Below are positions 5,563 to 6,156 of a stretch of DNA of 6,156 bases, piece by piece. The stretch comes from Desulfobacterales bacterium (GTDB lineage Bacteria; Desulfobacterota; Desulfobacteria; Desulfobacterales; C00003060): assembly GCA_030629475.1 (NCBI GenBank), contig DAOVOU010000145.1, forward strand, positions 1 to 6,156, in the 5' to 3' direction. Every line of letters begins with the position of its first letter. Positions within the stretch are counted from its first letter, which is position 1. The notes under the pieces were generated by a model. It did not search any database. It had not been told where the DNA came from and saw only the letters and a program-made list of their open reading frames with translations. The position numbers and the translations under genes were made by a program.

Positions 5563-5863
5563 GCTGCCCTCCCTGTCAGCGGTTTTGGGTGAGAATTAAA
5601 TTGCCCTGTTTTTTAATGATTTAACATAGGAATCAGGGACGTTATTGACTAAGTTGACTTAGTCTTTCATCCTCTTTGTAATCGCCTTGGATATGAAAGA
5701 CAATCGGGACGTTCGTGCAGAACGTGCATAACCTGCTCCATCATTCAGGCTCTTTTCCTAATGGAATGGCTCTGGGTAACCATAAAATTGTTTGAAAAGT
5801 ACACAATGGATAACGCAATTTCAGCCAATAAACAACCTTGCAATCTCTTGTCCATTTTTCCCT
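5563..5863. other. Non-coding gap with REP-like structure, no gene seen
   Basis: I find no supportable gene here. The only minus-strand reading of note is a 25-codon frame from an ATG pair near 5734, which resembles nothing I know. The stretch holds the nested inverted repeats at 5635-5725 and an AT-rich stretch at about 5591-5625 that may once have held the promoter of the WYL gene. No hairpin plus T-run is seen after the metallophosphoesterase stop. Confidence 0.6.
5635..5725. repeat. Cluster of inverted repeats, REP-like element
   Basis: Three perfect inverted repeats follow one another: GACTAAG-TTGA-CTTAGTC (5647-5664); GTCTTTCAT (5662-5670) with ATGAAAGAC (5693-5701), with inner ATCC/GGAT; and ACGTTC-GTGCA-GAACGT (5709-5725). 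The block opens with CAGGGACGTT at 5634-5643 and CGGGACGTT recurs at 5706-5714. TTGACT is directly repeated at 5645 and 5655. AGGGACGTTATTGACTAAGT-like ends are, from memory, found around REP-associated transposases in deltaproteobacteria, but no transposase gene is present. Confidence 0.6.
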
Positions 5864-6156
5864 TTATATCGTCCCCGGCCATTCCCATGCCCCTGTTGAG
5901 GTATCCAGCACAACATAGGCGTTCTCGGGGTCACGGTGGAAATCAGAAAGGCACACGATCTGGGTGCGATCCTTGTTGTATTGGGCCGGGACATGCATAT
6001 GGGCACAGAATACGTATTTGGGAACAAGTAACTCCACAATCGCTGTCAAATGCTCGGATCCAACAACACCCCAATGCGAAGGCCAGTTCTCGTTTCTTGC
6101 TCCGTTCATGAGGCTTGGCCACTCATGCAGCAGCAGAATATCCGCTCCACCGAAAC
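5864..6156 (-). CDS. Calcineurin-like metallophosphoesterase, C-terminal part only
   Basis: The reverse strand is open from the window end to TAA at 5866-5864, giving 96 residues and one incomplete codon; the start lies beyond 6156. ADILLLHEWPS near the beginning carries a metal-binding His of the phosphoesterase fold. FCAHMHVPAQY about 45 residues later is the GHxH-like final metal motif with Ala in place of Gly. The HEWP and AHMHV pair resembles lariat-debranching-type (DBR1-like) phosphoesterases more than Mre11/SbcD or the YfcE group. The methionine at 6109 is internal, because the recognisable HEWP motif lies before it. The substrate is unknown, and the missing N-terminus carries the GDxH and GNH motifs needed to test this. 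It is 301 bases from the WYL remnant and probably not part of the psd-leu operon. Confidence 0.8.
   Translation of the reverse strand, partial: FGGADILLLHEWPSLMNGARNENWPSHWGVVGSEHLTAIVELLVPKYVFCAHMHVPAQYNKDRTQIVCLSDFHRDPENAYVVLDTSTGAWEWPGTI

Noticed and set aside
5313..5624. Plus-strand 103-codon frame
   Set aside because: It is antisense to both WYL fragments and has no recognisable protein features or ribosome site.
5709..5725. LexA-like box (GTTC/GAAC) at the small hairpin
   Set aside because: The half-sites have the wrong orientation and spacing for known LexA sites, and it does not lie at a promoter of a gene in this window.
5761..6111. Plus-strand frame of 116 codons and minus-strand frame 5821-6039
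   Set aside because: Both overlap the metallophosphoesterase frame, which has clear metal-binding motifs.

Overview
The window looks like the chromosome of an anaerobic deltaproteobacterium (Desulfobacterota, perhaps of the Syntrophobacteria or Desulfobacterales kind). This is an inference from three things: balanced base composition, archaeal-type small-subunit LeuC/LeuD proteins next to a short Psd/PssA pair, and short repeat families (GGTTCAA arrays, TTCGAATTTCGG pieces, GGGACG/TTGACTTAGTC elements) in almost every gap. All recognisable genes lie on the minus strand, so transcription runs from high to low coordinates. I support no plus-strand gene.

Region by region, in the direction of transcription. 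6156-5864: the C-terminal end of a calcineurin-like metallophosphoesterase that starts outside the window. 5863-5563: non-coding DNA with nested inverted repeats resembling a REP element. 5562-5226: a broken WYL-type transcriptional regulator, with its helix-turn-helix start joined out of frame to its C-terminal domain. 5225-5054: a leader with a palindrome and a GGTTCAA minisatellite. 5053-4796: a small coiled-coil protein of the DUF465/YdcH kind. 4778-4107: psd. 4110-3325: pssA. 3322-2060: leuC. 2059-1671: a 389-base repeat-rich spacer. 1670-1176: leuD. 1175-1067: a spacer filled by a palindromic 9-bp minisatellite. 1066-1: leuB, lacking only its last few codons.

The genes form one apparent operon that joins two pathways. 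PssA makes phosphatidylserine from CDP-diacylglycerol and serine, and Psd decarboxylates it to phosphatidylethanolamine. LeuC and LeuD form isopropylmalate isomerase, and LeuB oxidises 3-isopropylmalate, completing the middle of leucine synthesis. The front half is tightly packed: a 17-base gap, a 4-base ATGA overlap, then a 2-base gap. The leu half is spread apart by repeat DNA. leuA is not present between pssA and leuC or elsewhere in the window.

I do not see a convincing new biological system. The most unusual signals are the repeat-derived spacers, above all the palindromic minisatellite that runs into the leuB start codon, and the decayed WYL regulator bracketed by repeat fragments.
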